Origin: Chitinophagaceae bacterium
GTDB lineage: Bacteria > Bacteroidota > Bacteroidia > Chitinophagales > Chitinophagaceae
Length of the DNA stretch: 64,000 bases
NCBI GenBank assembly: GCA_025360525.1
Contig: JANYCA010000043.1
Span: 1-64,000 of the forward strand
Reading direction: 5' to 3'
This document shows, piece by piece, positions 33,119-42,305 of the stretch. Each line of letters opens with the position of its first letter. Position 1 is the stretch's first letter. The position numbers and the translations under genes are program-made. The notes under the pieces were generated by a model. The model made no database searches. It was given only the letters and a program-made list of their open reading frames with translations, and had not been told where the DNA came from.

Positions 33119-34250
33119 AAAAGGAAGTTATTGTCATTGTTTGATTGTGCAGGCAGCTGTGCCCCCCGCCGTTAAAGGGAGATATTTCACCATACGAATA
33201 AAAGCCAGTAACAGGAGTTTGATCACCTATTGACTCCAACACTGCTTCCACCTCCTCCTCTACCCTTAAACCTAAGATGATCTTTCGTCCAACACAGCTT
33301 ATCAGCAATGAAAAGCCGGGTTTAATGTTTTCATTTTGTGAACTGTTTTGTGCAGCGTTTGATGCAGCAGAAGTAATCATATCAAAGTTAGCCTTCATAA
33401 ACTTCACCTGCGAACCTTCCGGGATATCCCCTGCAAAGGTCATACTGTTTTCATCATGGTCAATAGCAAGAATAGTCCGTACAACCGGCTGTGTTTTTCC
33501 CGGCATAGTAACCGATAGCGGAAACAATAGAGCAGAACCCGGTAATTTCGCTGCTTCCAATGGCCCCAGGTATTTTTTATAAATATCCAGTGCATTTTTT
33601 TCATCCATTTCAAATAATTTATTGCCAATCGACTTAGTCACTTGCTTTTCTAATCCAAATGTCTGCCAACCACCATCTGATCCATGTTTAACAATGATAT
33701 TACTGCCATAAAACCCAAGAGCCACAATATTCCCCTCCGCTGGCTCATCATTTAATCCAACTAATGTTGAACTAAAATGAATCCCATCACCTGCAAGCCC
33801 CCCTGTTATCAAACTCTTGTTTTCAGCAGCATCGTTTAACCCCTTAACAAGCTCGCTACCGTTCACCATACTACCGTCTGACAGAACCAGGATATAAGTA
33901 AGATCTTCTTGCGGTAGTTTTTTTACCAGGGCTGTGGCAGCCGAATAACTATTTTCAAAATCAGCTATGTTTACCACTGCAGATTGCACTGATACATTAT
34001 CAAATTGTAATGCTGCTGCAACAAAGGAATCATCCTGAACCTGGTCATGAAGAATTTCTCCTGCGGTACTGCACATAGCTATTTGCGCTTGTGGAAATTG
34101 CTCCTTTACTGATTGATAGATACCGGTTGATGAAAGTATTTTTTTGGATGCAAAGCAGAGTACGACTTGTGCAGTTGCGCAATTAGAGTTGCCATAGTTA
34201 GCATGTTTACTCCATTCGTTGTTTGAAAATTGAAAGATTGCAGATGTCAT
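33105..34250 (-). CDS. FIST domain signal-transduction protein
   Basis: A 381-residue FIST protein. The FIST_N domain (about 25-215) includes KEQFPQAQIAMCSTAGEILH, LVLSDGSMVNGSELVKGLND and LITGGLAGDGIHFSSTLVGL. The C-terminal FIST_C domain (about 220-365) has the FYSYGEISPF ending motif. FIST domains are proposed small-ligand sensors, often next to histidine kinases or GGDEF proteins. It has no signal peptide. ATG 34250 is the only family-like start. The stop overlaps the start of the multi-PAS kinase, which strongly suggests one sensory module. Confidence 0.9.
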   Translation of the reverse strand: MTSAIFQFSNNEWSKHANYGNSNCATAQVVLCFASKKILSSTGIYQSVKEQFPQAQIAMCSTAGEILHDQVQDDSFVAAALQFDNVSVQSAVVNIADFENSYSAATALVKKLPQEDLTYILVLSDGSMVNGSELVKGLNDAAENKSLITGGLAGDGIHFSSTLVGLNDEPAEGNIVALGFYGSNIIVKHGSDGGWQTFGLEKQVTKSIGNKLFEMDEKNALDIYKKYLGPLEAAKLPGSALLFPLSVTMPGKTQPVVRTILAIDHDENSMTFAGDIPEGSQVKFMKANFDMITSAASNAAQNSSQNENIKPGFSLLISCVGRKIILGLRVEEEVEAVLESIGDQTPVTGFYSYGEISPFNGGGHSCLHNQTMTITSFYELP

Positions 34251-34667
34251 AATGCATTGCTGTGTTTAATCATAATCTAAATAATGCCTTTAACTACTAT
34301 TAATTTGCAGCAAAACAACCTGCATCAGCAAGCTATTTTTCTGCAATGTTTCGCTGATTAAAGGAATTTAAATATGCTGCCACGTTAACCCTTGTGTTAG
34401 TTTTCATTTTATTTAAGGTATAGTTGAATTATGTAAACAACGCTTGAAATTGTCTTAAATTGCATTTTATCTTTAGCAACGGCTTTATTTAAAAAAATTT
34501 ATTGATCTTCTACTTTTTTTAAGGGAAAAAGCTACCGGTAAATAAAAAAATCGCTACAACAAATACAATAGAAAAATGACAAAACTCCAAACAGATGCAG
34601 CGTAAATTGAAAAGTTTTTTGAGTTAAATAAGAATATGTATACTAGTTGTTGCACATAGATTTTGGG
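34251..34667. other. AT-rich upstream region of the FIST-kinase operon
   Basis: No gene, repeat or clear operator is seen. AT-rich tracts dominate from 34380 to 34660. The promoter for the FIST-kinase operon should be close to 34260-34340, but no confident TAnnTTTG element was found there. Confidence 0.4.
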
Positions 34668-34843
34668 TTAGATTAGTTGGCCCTTCTTTAATGATTCTAT
34701 CAGCTCTTTTAGTTCGGGGGGGGTAAGTAATTTACAGGAAGCAGTACTGTAATGAGTAATAAAAACATATCATCTATATTTTTTTCATTGTGACGAAAAA
34801 TAGATATTATTTCTGCCACAGAAAGTTTACTATCGGTTTTCAA
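34668..34843 (-). pseudogene. short ORF interrupted at an 8-base homopolymer (or phase-variable)
   Basis: Read on the minus strand from a TTG at 34843, the frame gives a coding-like peptide (SKLSVAEIISIFRHNEKNID, then DMFLLLITVLLPVNYL) that stops at 34709, just after a run of eight C (34716-34723 as G on the plus strand). One extra C would continue it as PPELKELIESLKKGQLI and stop at 34668, giving about 58 residues. The homopolymer explains a slip, a decay mutation or a sequencing error. No family is recognised. There is no ATG at the front, which weakens it. Confidence 0.35.
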
Positions 34844-34854
34844 AAGTCTATTAT

Positions 34855-36558
34855 ATGAAAGTTGTACCCGTTAAAAATAAGCACTCCAAAAGAATGTTAC
34901 TGGTTTCCAGTTGTTGTTTCATCCTGGCAAATTTTTCTTTTGTTCAAATACAAGCTCAGCATCAAAGCTGGTTAATTGATTCAACCATTCATTTAATAGA
35001 CGGGGTAAGTTCGTTATATAAAAATGTACAGCCCGGCGACACCATTCATTTAAAGGCAGGCAGCTGGGATAAATTGCTCATCCGGAATTTCAGTGGTTCA
35101 CCCGGCATGCCCATCACATTTGTGAACAAAGATGGCATTGTCAACATCAGTACAGATAGTTATTATGGAATTTCCATTTCAAATTGCCACTACATCAGGT
35201 TTAGCGGCCAGGGCAATGTGGCCAATTTTTACGGCATTCAAATAAAAAAAGTAGCAGGCGGATCGGGTATTGGTATCGGCACTTTAAGTTCTGATGTTGA
35301 GATCGATCATGTATCAGTAGAAAATTGCCGCAATTCGGGCATCGTGGCCAAAACTGATCCCGATTGCTCACTGGGTGCTACCCGTGATCGTTTTACACAA
35401 TTCAATACCAGCATACATGACAACTATATTTCGCATACAGGAAATGAAGGTATGTATATTGGCAGTTCATACTACGCTGGTGTTACCATTTTCTGTAATG
35501 GAAAAGATACGATAGTAAAGCCGCCGGTGTTGAATTTCGTGAAAGTTTACAACAACGTGGTGGAACATTCGGGCTGGGATGGTATACAGGTAAGTTCTGC
35601 CCCTTTGCATTGCCTCATCTACAATAACACTGTTTTAAATGACAGCGAGGCGGAGGTACAAAGCCAAATGTCCGGTATTTTAATTGGCGGGGGTTCCAAA
35701 TGCGACTGCTATAATAATTTGATCAAAGATGGGAAGGGTGATGGAATAGAAGACCATGGATTGGGCGGCAACAAAATATACAACAACATTATTGTAAATG
35801 CGGGCAGAACTTATTTACCGAATGATTCTACCCGGCTAAAACACGGCATCTTTGTTTCGGATGTATCGGCACTGAAGGATTCTTCCTTCAATATTTTGTT
35901 CAATGATATCATCAACCCTAAATCAGACGGCATCAGGTTTCAAAGCATAAAAAGTAAAAACAACCTTATTGCTTCCAACCTCATTGTGAACCCCGGTAGC
36001 TATAATTTATATGAACTGGATAATACTTCTTTTACCGGCAGCGATGCTTATGTAATGGTACCGAACACAACATCAAACCTGCAATTAAAAAATAATTTTT
36101 TTGCTAGAAGCATCGCTGCTGCCGGAATATCAGATTCTGATTATTCGCCACAACCAGGGGCTCCACTCATCAACAAGGGCTACCAGCAGGCAGCCTGGTT
36201 AACAACCGATTTCAAAAATAAAAGACGACCGGTTGGTGGCCTGTTCGACATTGGGGCGATTGAATATGATTCGGGTGATGACAGATTAACCGATACTGTT
36301 AGTAAAAAGCCGGCACTGCTGTTTCCTAATCCTGTACATTCAAAACTAAGCATCCGGTACCTGTCTGTTAACCTTGCCAAAACCGCATTTCACATTTACA
36401 CTTTTAATGGCAAGCTGGTACTGCAAAGATCAAAGCAGGAACTTTCACAAGGCATACAGGAATTAACAATAGATGTTAATATGCTGGGTTGCGGACTCTA
36501 TATTTATTCCATTGATAATGATAATATAGTTAGCTATGGCAAATTCGTAAAACTTTAA
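34855..36558 (+). CDS. T9SS-exported right-handed beta-helix protein
   Basis: A 567-residue surface or secreted protein. It has a signal peptide (cleavage near IQAQ-HQS, about residue 35), then a parallel beta-helix (about 90-420) with repeated asparagine ladders such as VEHSGWDGIQVSSAPLHCLI and IYNNTVLN. The C-terminal type A sorting domain (about 480-567) starts LLFPNPVHSKLSIRY and ends YGKFVKL. The helix type is typical of pectate-lyase-like and chondroitinase-like enzymes, but no specific catalytic set can be fixed. It ends 27 bp from the convergent end of the exopolysaccharide locus, so action on that polymer is a reasonable guess (inference). Confidence 0.85.
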   Translation: MKVVPVKNKHSKRMLLVSSCCFILANFSFVQIQAQHQSWLIDSTIHLIDGVSSLYKNVQPGDTIHLKAGSWDKLLIRNFSGSPGMPITFVNKDGIVNISTDSYYGISISNCHYIRFSGQGNVANFYGIQIKKVAGGSGIGIGTLSSDVEIDHVSVENCRNSGIVAKTDPDCSLGATRDRFTQFNTSIHDNYISHTGNEGMYIGSSYYAGVTIFCNGKDTIVKPPVLNFVKVYNNVVEHSGWDGIQVSSAPLHCLIYNNTVLNDSEAEVQSQMSGILIGGGSKCDCYNNLIKDGKGDGIEDHGLGGNKIYNNIIVNAGRTYLPNDSTRLKHGIFVSDVSALKDSSFNILFNDIINPKSDGIRFQSIKSKNNLIASNLIVNPGSYNLYELDNTSFTGSDAYVMVPNTTSNLQLKNNFFARSIAAAGISDSDYSPQPGAPLINKGYQQAAWLTTDFKNKRRPVGGLFDIGAIEYDSGDDRLTDTVSKKPALLFPNPVHSKLSIRYLSVNLAKTAFHIYTFNGKLVLQRSKQELSQGIQELTIDVNMLGCGLYIYSIDNDNIVSYGKFVKL

Positions 36559-36584
36559 GAAGCGAATAATGAAGAAGCGTTACA

Positions 36585-37775
36585 TTAAGCTGCTCTCTTT
36601 GCCCTTTCCCAATTTACCGATTGTGATTGCTTCATGTAACGGACAAATCCAAGAATTACTGAAAGGTTCATGATGAAAAAGTAATAAGGAACAAAAAGCG
36701 CTTTTATTCTTGTGGACCGGTTTTCCATAAACCACCCGGTTAATGCAGCAATATAAAATAATAGCTGGGCATAAAACAATGACGCATACAAACCAACATT
36801 CAATACACCTTCATTATACGCCAGCATAAATCCAACAGGTATCAATACCATCAGGCAAAGCGGAGTAAGCGTCCAGCGTAATACACGATGTGAAATATAT
36901 TGAAAAGACAATGTACCATACTTAAAAATATTCAGCAATGCGCTCAACCTCACCACAGCCTGAATTCCGCCTGCAGAAATTCTAATTTTACGTTTTAGTT
37001 CTTCTTTCACATTTGCCGAGGCTGTTTCAATGGCATAAGCTTCAGGATCATATTGAATAGTATATCCATCCTGTGCTACCCTTAATGAAATAACAAAGTC
37101 ATCCAGCAGCGTATCTTTTTCCACGTCCCTGTACAACTCCGTTCTGATAGCAAATAATTCGCCTGCGGCACCAACCACCGAGTGCAATTCTGCATCCCAT
37201 TTTTTTAAAGCCGATTCATATTTCCAGTATAATCCTTCGCCTGCACCAGATGCCACATCACTTTCTTTATTCACAATTCTTTTTTCTCCCGACACACAAC
37301 CAACCGATGGTTCAGCAAAAAGATTAACGATGCGTTGTATTGATTCTTTTCCTAACATCGTATTAGCATCGCTGAATATTACAATCGGTGTAGTAACAAA
37401 TTTCATCCCACGGTTCATGGCACTTATTTTTCCATTGCGTTCAGGCAGGTGATACACTGTTACTCCGTCGTATGCTCTCAATAAATCTGGCGTTTCGTCA
37501 TCTGAACCATCGGTAACCCAAACAATATGCAATTTATCTTTTGGATAATCGAGAGACATGGTGTTACTCATTTTGCTGGCCACATAATCCTTTTCATTGT
37601 AGGCTGAAATAAAGATCGTAACGTCTGGTTGATAACCGGGATTCGCTGCGGTGCTTTTGCCCAGTTTGAAAAATCTGCGGATCTTAATGATGAGGAATAA
37701 CAGCATCCCGTAGCCGACGTAAGTGTACACTACAATAAATGCAAGTATCCAAAATAAAATTTTTAATGTAAACAT
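36585..37775 (-). CDS. membrane glycosyltransferase family 2
   Basis: A 396-residue processive-type GT2 with an N-terminal membrane anchor (ILFWILAFIVVYTYVGYGML) and two or three C-terminal TM helices. The GT-A core shows VTIFISAYNEKDYV, IVWVTDGSDDETPDLL, FSDANTMLGKES (DxD-like), and LLDDFVISLRVAQDG (catalytic ED-like motif). It likely adds a sugar during repeat-unit assembly at the inner membrane. It is last in the minus-strand exopolysaccharide locus. Donor and acceptor are unknown. Confidence 0.88.
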   Translation of the reverse strand: MFTLKILFWILAFIVVYTYVGYGMLLFLIIKIRRFFKLGKSTAANPGYQPDVTIFISAYNEKDYVASKMSNTMSLDYPKDKLHIVWVTDGSDDETPDLLRAYDGVTVYHLPERNGKISAMNRGMKFVTTPIVIFSDANTMLGKESIQRIVNLFAEPSVGCVSGEKRIVNKESDVASGAGEGLYWKYESALKKWDAELHSVVGAAGELFAIRTELYRDVEKDTLLDDFVISLRVAQDGYTIQYDPEAYAIETASANVKEELKRKIRISAGGIQAVVRLSALLNIFKYGTLSFQYISHRVLRWTLTPLCLMVLIPVGFMLAYNEGVLNVGLYASLFYAQLLFYIAALTGWFMENRSTRIKALFVPYYFFIMNLSVILGFVRYMKQSQSVNWERAKRAA

Positions 37776-37804
37776 GTGAAGGTGGTTTATATAGGGTGAT
37801 GGTT

Positions 37805-38959
37805 TCAGGCAATTGCCTTTAATGTTTCGTTATATATTTTCAGTACATCTTCTGCCATTGCCTTCCAGGAAAATTTACGGGCTTGTTCAATTCCAGCCAT
37901 GCTCATCTTGGTTTTTAAACTGCTATCGTTATAAATTTTTTTCATTGCGGTAACAATTTCTTCAGGTTTAAAAGGGTCAATCAATATTGCTGCATCGCCA
38001 GCTATTTCAGGCATGGACGATGTATTGGAAGTAATTACCGGCACGCCGCAAGCCATCGCTTCAATTAAGGGAATACCAAAACTTTCTCTTAACGAAGGAT
38101 AAAGGAATACTTCGCTTTGCGCATAGATTGCCGGAAGATCCTGGTTGTTGATATAACCCGTTATCACAATATGGTTGATGAGATGTACATCATTAATTTC
38201 AGCCAATAATCTTTGTAATTCATACAGGTCATAGTCAATCATTACCAGTTTCATGTCGCTTCCTGTTTCTTTTAAAAATTGAGAAAAAGCAGCGAGTGTA
38301 CCCCTGGTATTCTTTTTGGGATGCGTATTGCCTAAGAAGAAAAAATAACGATCAGGTAAATTATATTTTTCTTTTACTGTTTTTAATAAAACAGGATCTG
38401 TTACCGGTTTAAAATATTCACTCACGCCATTGTAAACAGTGTAAAGCCGGGCATCATTTTGCATGCTGAAAAACTTACCGATACAATCTTTTTCAAAATT
38501 GGAAACAGTTATGATTTTTTTACTGCTTCGTATTACTTTTGGTACTATCAGCCGGCGATATACATTTCCAAATTTTTGATAATTAGATCCATTACCCCTG
38601 ATAATATCCAGTGCCGAACTTTCCATGTAAATAATATCATGCAGCGTAACGATGAGTGGAATTTTGCAGAAAACCGGAGCTGTGTTACTGGTGCAGTGCA
38701 ATAGATGGCAGCCATGTTTTGCGGCTGCTTTTGGCAATGCAACTTGTTCCCAAAAAGGATAGGAGCCACCCTCGAGATAATCAATTTTAAAATTAGCTGT
38801 TTCTTTTATTGCAGTATTGTCCTCGTCAGGATTAACAAATATCACATATTCATTTACCGTATCAATTTGTTGCAGGTTACGGATTAGTTCAAGGGCAACC
38901 ATGTCCATTCCATGTTTTTTGTTTCTAAAAATTCGTTGGGCTTCTATTCCTATTTTCAT
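37805..38959 (-). CDS. glycosyltransferase family 4 (GT-B)
   Basis: A 384-residue GT4 enzyme. The N-terminal region MKIGIEAQRIFRNKKHGMDM resembles mannosyltransferases of the WbaZ/MtfB type. The C-terminal half carries FFLGNTHPKKNTRGTLAAF, YPSLRESFGIPLIEAMACGV and PVITSNTSSMPEIAGDAAIL, the nucleotide-sugar site with the E-x7-E motif. It is cytosolic or peripheral. The start overlaps the upstream GT2 stop by 4 bp (ATGA type). The sugar is not known. Confidence 0.9.
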   Translation of the reverse strand: MKIGIEAQRIFRNKKHGMDMVALELIRNLQQIDTVNEYVIFVNPDEDNTAIKETANFKIDYLEGGSYPFWEQVALPKAAAKHGCHLLHCTSNTAPVFCKIPLIVTLHDIIYMESSALDIIRGNGSNYQKFGNVYRRLIVPKVIRSSKKIITVSNFEKDCIGKFFSMQNDARLYTVYNGVSEYFKPVTDPVLLKTVKEKYNLPDRYFFFLGNTHPKKNTRGTLAAFSQFLKETGSDMKLVMIDYDLYELQRLLAEINDVHLINHIVITGYINNQDLPAIYAQSEVFLYPSLRESFGIPLIEAMACGVPVITSNTSSMPEIAGDAAILIDPFKPEEIVTAMKKIYNDSSLKTKMSMAGIEQARKFSWKAMAEDVLKIYNETLKAIA

Positions 38960-40149
38960 TTTACCTGGATATTTGCACTGTGCTTTGTATGGATAAAAGT
39001 TTTATTTGCTCCCTTAATTTTTAGCAGCGATACCAGCATCAAGAACATGCCTTTTGGTAAGCCTGCTAAGGCTGACAGGGTTTTAATATTAAAAAATTTA
39101 AAAGGGATAGAGATAAGCAGGGCCGATACACAGCAGATAATGACTGCTACCCATCCAATAAAAAAATTGTTTTGAATATCAAGAACAGTATTCAGTACAG
39201 GAAAGCCAAATCCGAAAAACAGCACAGCACCTAATAACAAAATTCTTGGAGGCTGAATAAACTGGATCGCCTTGTCGAAGTAGTCTACATTTCCTTTTAA
39301 CAATAAGTCTTTGAGGGCATATAAAAAATCTCTTTTAAAATAATGAAATTGTGCTGAAAGCCACCGCCGGCGCTGATTCCCAAAGGCGTCTGACTTTTGT
39401 ATCTTCTCATCATATACCAATGCGTCATCCAGGTATTGAATGGTATGCCCTTCGCTTAACATCTTCAATTCAATCTCCTTATCAAAACCCCCAACCGCAG
39501 TAACGGTAGACATTAACGACTTAAAATAATCATACTTAAATGCCATTCCTGATCCAATGATAGCAGATGAAAGTCCCAGTACTCTGTGGCCTTTTCTAAA
39601 AATATTGTTATTGATCTCTTCGCTTACTGCATCTAACACTGCCCAGGAGTTATTGGTATTTTTTGCGGTCCGGTGACCTTGCACTGCAGTGTAGCCACTG
39701 GCAAATGCACTATTCATTTTACTTAAAAAATCCATGGCCATTACATTGTCCGCATCCAGTACAACTGCAATTTCATAATTAGCCGAAAGACTTGCCATTG
39801 CACTGTTCAATGCCTTTGATTTAGTGCTTTTTTCAAAGCTTACTTCAACCAGTTTTATGCGTAACGCCTTCAACGCCACTAAAGTTTCTTTTTGAAAAGA
39901 ATCAGCAATGATGACCACATCAAAACAATCTTTGGGATATTGCTGCAATAGAGCAAGCCTGGCTACTTCTATTATCACATCATCTTCCTTATATCCAGGA
40001 ATGAGCACTGCAATTTTTTTGAATATTCTTGTATTGGCAATTGCTGGTTGTCTGTAAAAAAGACCGGCAACGGAAAAGATAAAAATATATAAGGTTGCCA
40101 ATCCGAGCAAAACAAGGATGATGGCCTGTATGATATTATAGGTGAGCAT
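38956..40149 (-). CDS. processive membrane glycosyltransferase family 2
   Basis: A 397-residue GT2 with TM helices at both ends (IIQAIILVLLGLATLYIFIF near the start; three segments after residue 295). Motifs are AVLIPGYKEDDVI, AVVLDADNVMAMDF (DxD), GFDKEIELKMLSEGH (ED) and QRRRW, close to the QxxRW of BcsA-like synthases. QRRRW suggests processive or polymer-type chemistry rather than single addition, but length and context also fit a repeat-unit transferase. It is preceded by the PRTase-HAD gene by 10 bp. Confidence 0.88.
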   Translation of the reverse strand: MLTYNIIQAIILVLLGLATLYIFIFSVAGLFYRQPAIANTRIFKKIAVLIPGYKEDDVIIEVARLALLQQYPKDCFDVVIIADSFQKETLVALKALRIKLVEVSFEKSTKSKALNSAMASLSANYEIAVVLDADNVMAMDFLSKMNSAFASGYTAVQGHRTAKNTNNSWAVLDAVSEEINNNIFRKGHRVLGLSSAIIGSGMAFKYDYFKSLMSTVTAVGGFDKEIELKMLSEGHTIQYLDDALVYDEKIQKSDAFGNQRRRWLSAQFHYFKRDFLYALKDLLLKGNVDYFDKAIQFIQPPRILLLGAVLFFGFGFPVLNTVLDIQNNFFIGWVAVIICCVSALLISIPFKFFNIKTLSALAGLPKGMFLMLVSLLKIKGANKTFIHTKHSANIQVK

Positions 40150-40159
40150 AGCGTTTGGG

Positions 40160-41101
40160 TTATTTACTTGTTGTCCTTATTTTGTTTCTCACTTTTAAAG
40201 CGTATTTACGGAGGAACGGCATGTATTTGCCACTTTTTAGATTGTACATTATCGATTCGGAATCAAATATCATTTCAAAATTTTCTGTACACAACACAGG
40301 CTTTTTTGCAATCCGGTTGATCTGTATCGCCTGTGTAAGATCACTCTCTACAAACAAAACATAAGGCTTTGCCATGTATGCTTTGGCTTTGTGATCGCCA
40401 TGATTATTTGCCCGTTGCCTTGCAGCCATATCAGGAAGATCAAGCATTACCAGGTCGTTGTATTTAACATGATTTGCTTTTAACCAGGATTCTGTTTCTT
40501 TCCTGTATTTTTCTAAACGTGAAGTAACGATGGTACCTATTTTACTACCTGGTATAAATAAAGGAGGAGCATTTAAAATAAAGTCGATATATTTTTCGCC
40601 ATCATCATTTTGTTCGGGTAATGGATCAGCACACAGTACACCATCTATGTCAAAGCATGCTTTTTCCAGCGTAGTATGATTAAGGATATTCCACTGAAAA
40701 TACCTCGGCAGGGCTACCACTTCAAAAAAATGATCTACCATTTTTTCTTTCCCGGGAATTACATATACCGCACAATATTTAATATCAAACTTGTCCGCAA
40801 GATGTTTCAAGCTTTCCTTACATTCCTGCATGGCCGAACCGGAAGCAATACTATCGTCTACCACCAATATTTTTTTGAACTGCGAAATATCGAAGAACTG
40901 GCTTCTTGCACCAGCTTTATAAATATGTCCATTTAAAAAAGAATGGATATCAGTATAAGGCCTGTTAAGATATAGTGCCAGTAAATTGGCAGGCAACATA
41001 CCGCTCCTGGGAACACCAACGATCAAATCAAAATCACGGGGAATAATGCTCAGGTTCTTGAGTATTATATTATTGAGGTCACGGATGTTTCGGTAATTCA
41101 T
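40160..41101 (-). CDS. phosphoribosyltransferase-HAD fusion protein
   Basis: 313 residues in two parts. The N-terminal type I PRTase domain has LIVGVPRSGMLPANLLALYL and the PRPP loop ILVVDDSIASGSAM (78-91). The C-terminal HAD-like domain has motif I CFDIDGVLCADP (149-160, D-x-D), motif II IVTSRLEK and a late FVESD acidic pair. Both active sites look complete. The combination in a polysaccharide locus suggests salvage or synthesis of an unusual ribosyl-derived precursor or a nucleotide-phosphate clearing step, but no known reaction fits well. It sits tightly between glycosyltransferase genes (5 and 10 bp). Confidence 0.82.
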   Translation of the reverse strand: MNYRNIRDLNNIILKNLSIIPRDFDLIVGVPRSGMLPANLLALYLNRPYTDIHSFLNGHIYKAGARSQFFDISQFKKILVVDDSIASGSAMQECKESLKHLADKFDIKYCAVYVIPGKEKMVDHFFEVVALPRYFQWNILNHTTLEKACFDIDGVLCADPLPEQNDDGEKYIDFILNAPPLFIPGSKIGTIVTSRLEKYRKETESWLKANHVKYNDLVMLDLPDMAARQRANNHGDHKAKAYMAKPYVLFVESDLTQAIQINRIAKKPVLCTENFEMIFDSESIMYNLKSGKYMPFLRKYALKVRNKIRTTSK

Positions 41102-41106
41102 AGGGT

Positions 41107-42297
41107 TTATTTTAAATGTTTTTCAATCTGATTATATATTTCCTGTACATTATTTTTCCAGGAATGTGATCTGGCAAAAAACACTCGCTGTCTTTTTTTC
41201 TCGTCAGTGTTTTCGTTCAAAGCTTTTTCAACAGCAGTTTTGTATTCTTCCACATTAGAACATAGGTAAACCTGCTCTCTAAAAAGTTCCATAGTAAGCG
41301 TAGTTGTTGCTATCACTGGCTTACCCAGGGCCAGGTATTCATCCACTTTACGGGGATAATTGCCGATGGTAATTTCGTTGATCAATTGTGGATTTAAACA
41401 AACGTCTAGTGCGTTCATGTATTCGGGCACCTTGCTTTTAGGAATACTTCCGGTAAAGTGTACGTTTTTTAACTGGTGCAACGCATGCGCAGCGAAAACT
41501 TTATCCTCATTTCCTATCATAACAAAAGAATACTCTGGTTTACTTTTTGCAAGGTCATACACCAGGTCAGCATCCAGGCGCATGCTGTTGATATCGCCAA
41601 TGTATCCAATTCTTGGAGCAGGAATGGACTGCAATGCTTCCGGGACCGGAAATAATGTTTCAGGGTTATAAGCCGAAAGATCAACACCTTGGCCTACATC
41701 AAAGCTTTCTGTATTAATTTTTTTTGCGTAAGCTGCCAGTTGGGGAGAATTGCAAACTACAAGGTCACTCTTGCTAATTAGCTTAGGCTCCAGCCTCACA
41801 GCATGCTTTTTCCAATATGCATATGGCTGAACGTTATCCCTGCGGTAATACACAGAAAGCGCAGGATCTAATAATTGTTTTGCATAAAAGCTACGGTAGA
41901 TATCATTATCTATAAAATGGATGGTATTGGTAAAGCCCAGTTTATCGGCCACTTTTTTTGTGTACCTAAATATTTTTTTGTTATTGAGCTTATTGAAAAA
42001 ATCAAAAAGAAATCCGTCAGGCAAACCATTGATGGACCAAACGTAAAATGGAAAATCCAATACCCAAAGATTTTTTGATATCTTCCTGAGCGGCCTTTTT
42101 TTCTTTTTTAACACATCCATCCGGCGGCCGGTTTCTCCCGTAGTTTTATTCCTGTACATGGTCATCATATCTAATGGACCGTTTACATACAGAACCCTGT
42201 TATTAATGGCTATTTCTTTTGCAATATCTATTGCGTTCGAACCAATGGGGATATCCCATGATTGAAGGCCCGTTATAATAAAATCACGATTTTCCAT
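41107..42297 (-). CDS. glycosyltransferase family 4-like (GT-B)
   Basis: A 396-residue GT-B fold protein. PRIGYIGDINSMRLDADLVY and FVMIGNEDKVFAAHALHQLK mark the C-terminal nucleotide-binding half, and RKVDEYLALGKPVIATTTLT is the E-x7-type donor site. The N-terminal half has an unusual basic segment (DVLKKKKRPLRKISKNLWVL) likely to touch the membrane, and FPFYVWSINGLPDGF. Similar proteins transfer the second or third sugar of a lipid-linked repeat unit. It is 8 bp downstream of the polymerase gene stop. Confidence 0.85.
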   Translation of the reverse strand: MENRDFIITGLQSWDIPIGSNAIDIAKEIAINNRVLYVNGPLDMMTMYRNKTTGETGRRMDVLKKKKRPLRKISKNLWVLDFPFYVWSINGLPDGFLFDFFNKLNNKKIFRYTKKVADKLGFTNTIHFIDNDIYRSFYAKQLLDPALSVYYRRDNVQPYAYWKKHAVRLEPKLISKSDLVVCNSPQLAAYAKKINTESFDVGQGVDLSAYNPETLFPVPEALQSIPAPRIGYIGDINSMRLDADLVYDLAKSKPEYSFVMIGNEDKVFAAHALHQLKNVHFTGSIPKSKVPEYMNALDVCLNPQLINEITIGNYPRKVDEYLALGKPVIATTTLTMELFREQVYLCSNVEEYKTAVEKALNENTDEKKRQRVFFARSHSWKNNVQEIYNQIEKHLK

Positions 42298-42305
42298 TTT
42301 TTATA

